From positions 1-33,028 of the forward strand of contig JAZQPA010000039.1 of assembly GCA_045628125.1 (NCBI GenBank): 33,028 nt of DNA, read 5' to 3'. The stretch is from Minthousia sp045628125. Its GTDB lineage: Bacteria; Bacteroidota; Bacteroidia; Bacteroidales; Bacteroidaceae. Shown here one piece after another: positions 32,479 through 33,028 of this stretch (positions are counted from its first letter, which is position 1; each line of letters begins with the position of its first letter). A program made the position numbers and the translations under genes. Below the pieces are notes generated by a model. The model made no database searches. It was given only the letters and a program-made list of their open reading frames with translations, and was not told the DNA's origin.

Positions 32479-33028
32479 ATGAAAAGACGTGATTTCTTAA
32501 AGACCTGTGGTCTTGGTGCTGCCGCTATGGCTGCTCCTTCTGTACCTACTTTTGCTGAGGTACGTAACATCAACGCTACTGATGCTACTATCATCCGCAA
32601 GGATCCTAACAGCAAGGTAAACATTGGTTTCATCGGTTTGGGTCAGCAGGCTATCAACCTGTTGAGAGGTTTCTTGACCCTGGAGGATGTTAAGGTTATC
32701 GCTGGTTGTGATATCTATGATATCAAGCGCGACCGTTTCCAGAAGACCGTTATCGACTACTACACTGGTAAGGGTGAGAAGAAGGTAAAGTGCGACATGT
32801 ATGTTGACTATCCTGATTTGTTGGCTCGCAAGGATATCGATGCAGTAGTTATCGCATCTCCTGACCACCAGCACGCTCGTATGGCTATCGCTGCTTGTAA
32901 GGCAGGTAAGGACATCTACTTGGAGAAGCCTCTGACTTTGACTATCTTCGAGGGTCAGCAGTTGGTTAAGGCTGTTCGCAAGTACAACATCATTCTGCAG
33001 ACTGGTTCTATGCAGCGTTCAAGCAAGG
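32479..33028 (+). CDS. Tat-exported Gfo/Idh/MocA family oxidoreductase (3' end outside window)
   Basis: NAD(P)-dependent sugar oxidoreductase family, 183 residues visible. The N-terminus MKRRDFLKTCGLGAAAMAAP is a twin-arginine signal, so the protein is exported folded, probably with its cofactor bound. Seen: Rossmann motif with IGFIGLGQQ (about 48-56), CDIYD at the second strand, ASPDHQH and the family's EKPLT motif. Exported members in Bacteroidota include GH109-type enzymes and the dehydrogenases of a keto-sugar glycan-cleavage pathway. The class of this one cannot be told without its C-terminal half. Confidence 0.93.
   Translation, partial: MKRRDFLKTCGLGAAAMAAPSVPTFAEVRNINATDATIIRKDPNSKVNIGFIGLGQQAINLLRGFLTLEDVKVIAGCDIYDIKRDRFQKTVIDYYTGKGEKKVKCDMYVDYPDLLARKDIDAVVIASPDHQHARMAIAACKAGKDIYLEKPLTLTIFEGQQLVKAVRKYNIILQTGSMQRSSK

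Overview
The window looks like chromosomal DNA of an anaerobic, glycan-degrading member of the order Bacteroidales (Bacteroides/Prevotella-like). The evidence is a SusC-type TonB-dependent transporter next to a hybrid two-component regulator, many lipoprotein and Tat signal peptides on glycan-active proteins, the Bacteroidota promoter pattern (-33 TTTG, about 20 nt, -7 TAnnTTTG) ahead of most transcription units, few Shine-Dalgarno sites, and a lepB/WbqC-like/dapB block typical of the order. No rRNA, tRNA, CRISPR array, phage gene or insertion sequence was seen. No gene-free stretch exceeds 300 bases.

Layout. 1-1781 (-): 5' two thirds of a susC-like gene that runs off the left edge. 1987-5829 (+): its divergent hybrid two-component regulator. 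5957-8293 (+): lipoprotein GH3 glycosidase, closed by a bidirectional terminator. 8348-10133 (-): a ThuA-like secreted protein, a C_GCAxxG_C_C cysteine protein and a YhcH/YiaL-family protein. 10327-13975 (+): etfB-etfA-acyl-CoA dehydrogenase operon with a canonical promoter and a strong 3' hairpin. 14162-17686 (+): compact beta-mannan operon (GH26 mannanase, GH130 mannosylglucose phosphorylase, cellobiose/mannobiose 2-epimerase). 17841-19778 (+): ATP-grasp ligase plus esterase-like alpha/beta-hydrolase under their own canonical promoter. 19829-21055 (-): M16 peptidase. 21132-23305 (+): 52-residue Cys-rich membrane peptide overlapping a DEAD-box helicase with a DbpA-type domain. 23404-24375 (+): mannose-6-phosphate isomerase. 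24491-27363 (-): dapB, lepB and WbqC-like gene. 27421-28359 (-): fusion of a SpoT-like HD domain to MsrA. 28485-30179 (+): SulP anion transporter. 30229-30534 (-): Dabb protein. 30732-32378 (+): lipoprotein carboxylesterase. 32479-33028 (+): Tat-exported Gfo/Idh/MocA oxidoreductase, cut by the right edge.

How the genes may work together. Mannan use is the clearest theme. The lipoprotein GH26 enzyme releases mannobiose, the epimerase converts it to mannosyl-glucose, and the GH130 enzyme phosphorolyses that to mannose 1-phosphate and glucose. The isomerase at 23404 could take mannose 6-phosphate on to fructose 6-phosphate after a mutase step encoded elsewhere. The SusC/regulator/GH3 group is a second glycan-uptake locus of unknown substrate. 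The ThuA-like protein and the exported Gfo/Idh protein belong to families linked to oxidative (keto-sugar) glycan breakdown, but nothing in the window proves this.

Most worth a second look are the HD(SpoT-like)-MsrA fusion, the ATP-grasp/esterase cassette of unknown product, the transporter-less mannan operon whose epimerase starts at a TTG overlapping the previous stop, an apparently bifurcating-type ETF with an orphan dehydrogenase, and the inverted repeat downstream of manA.
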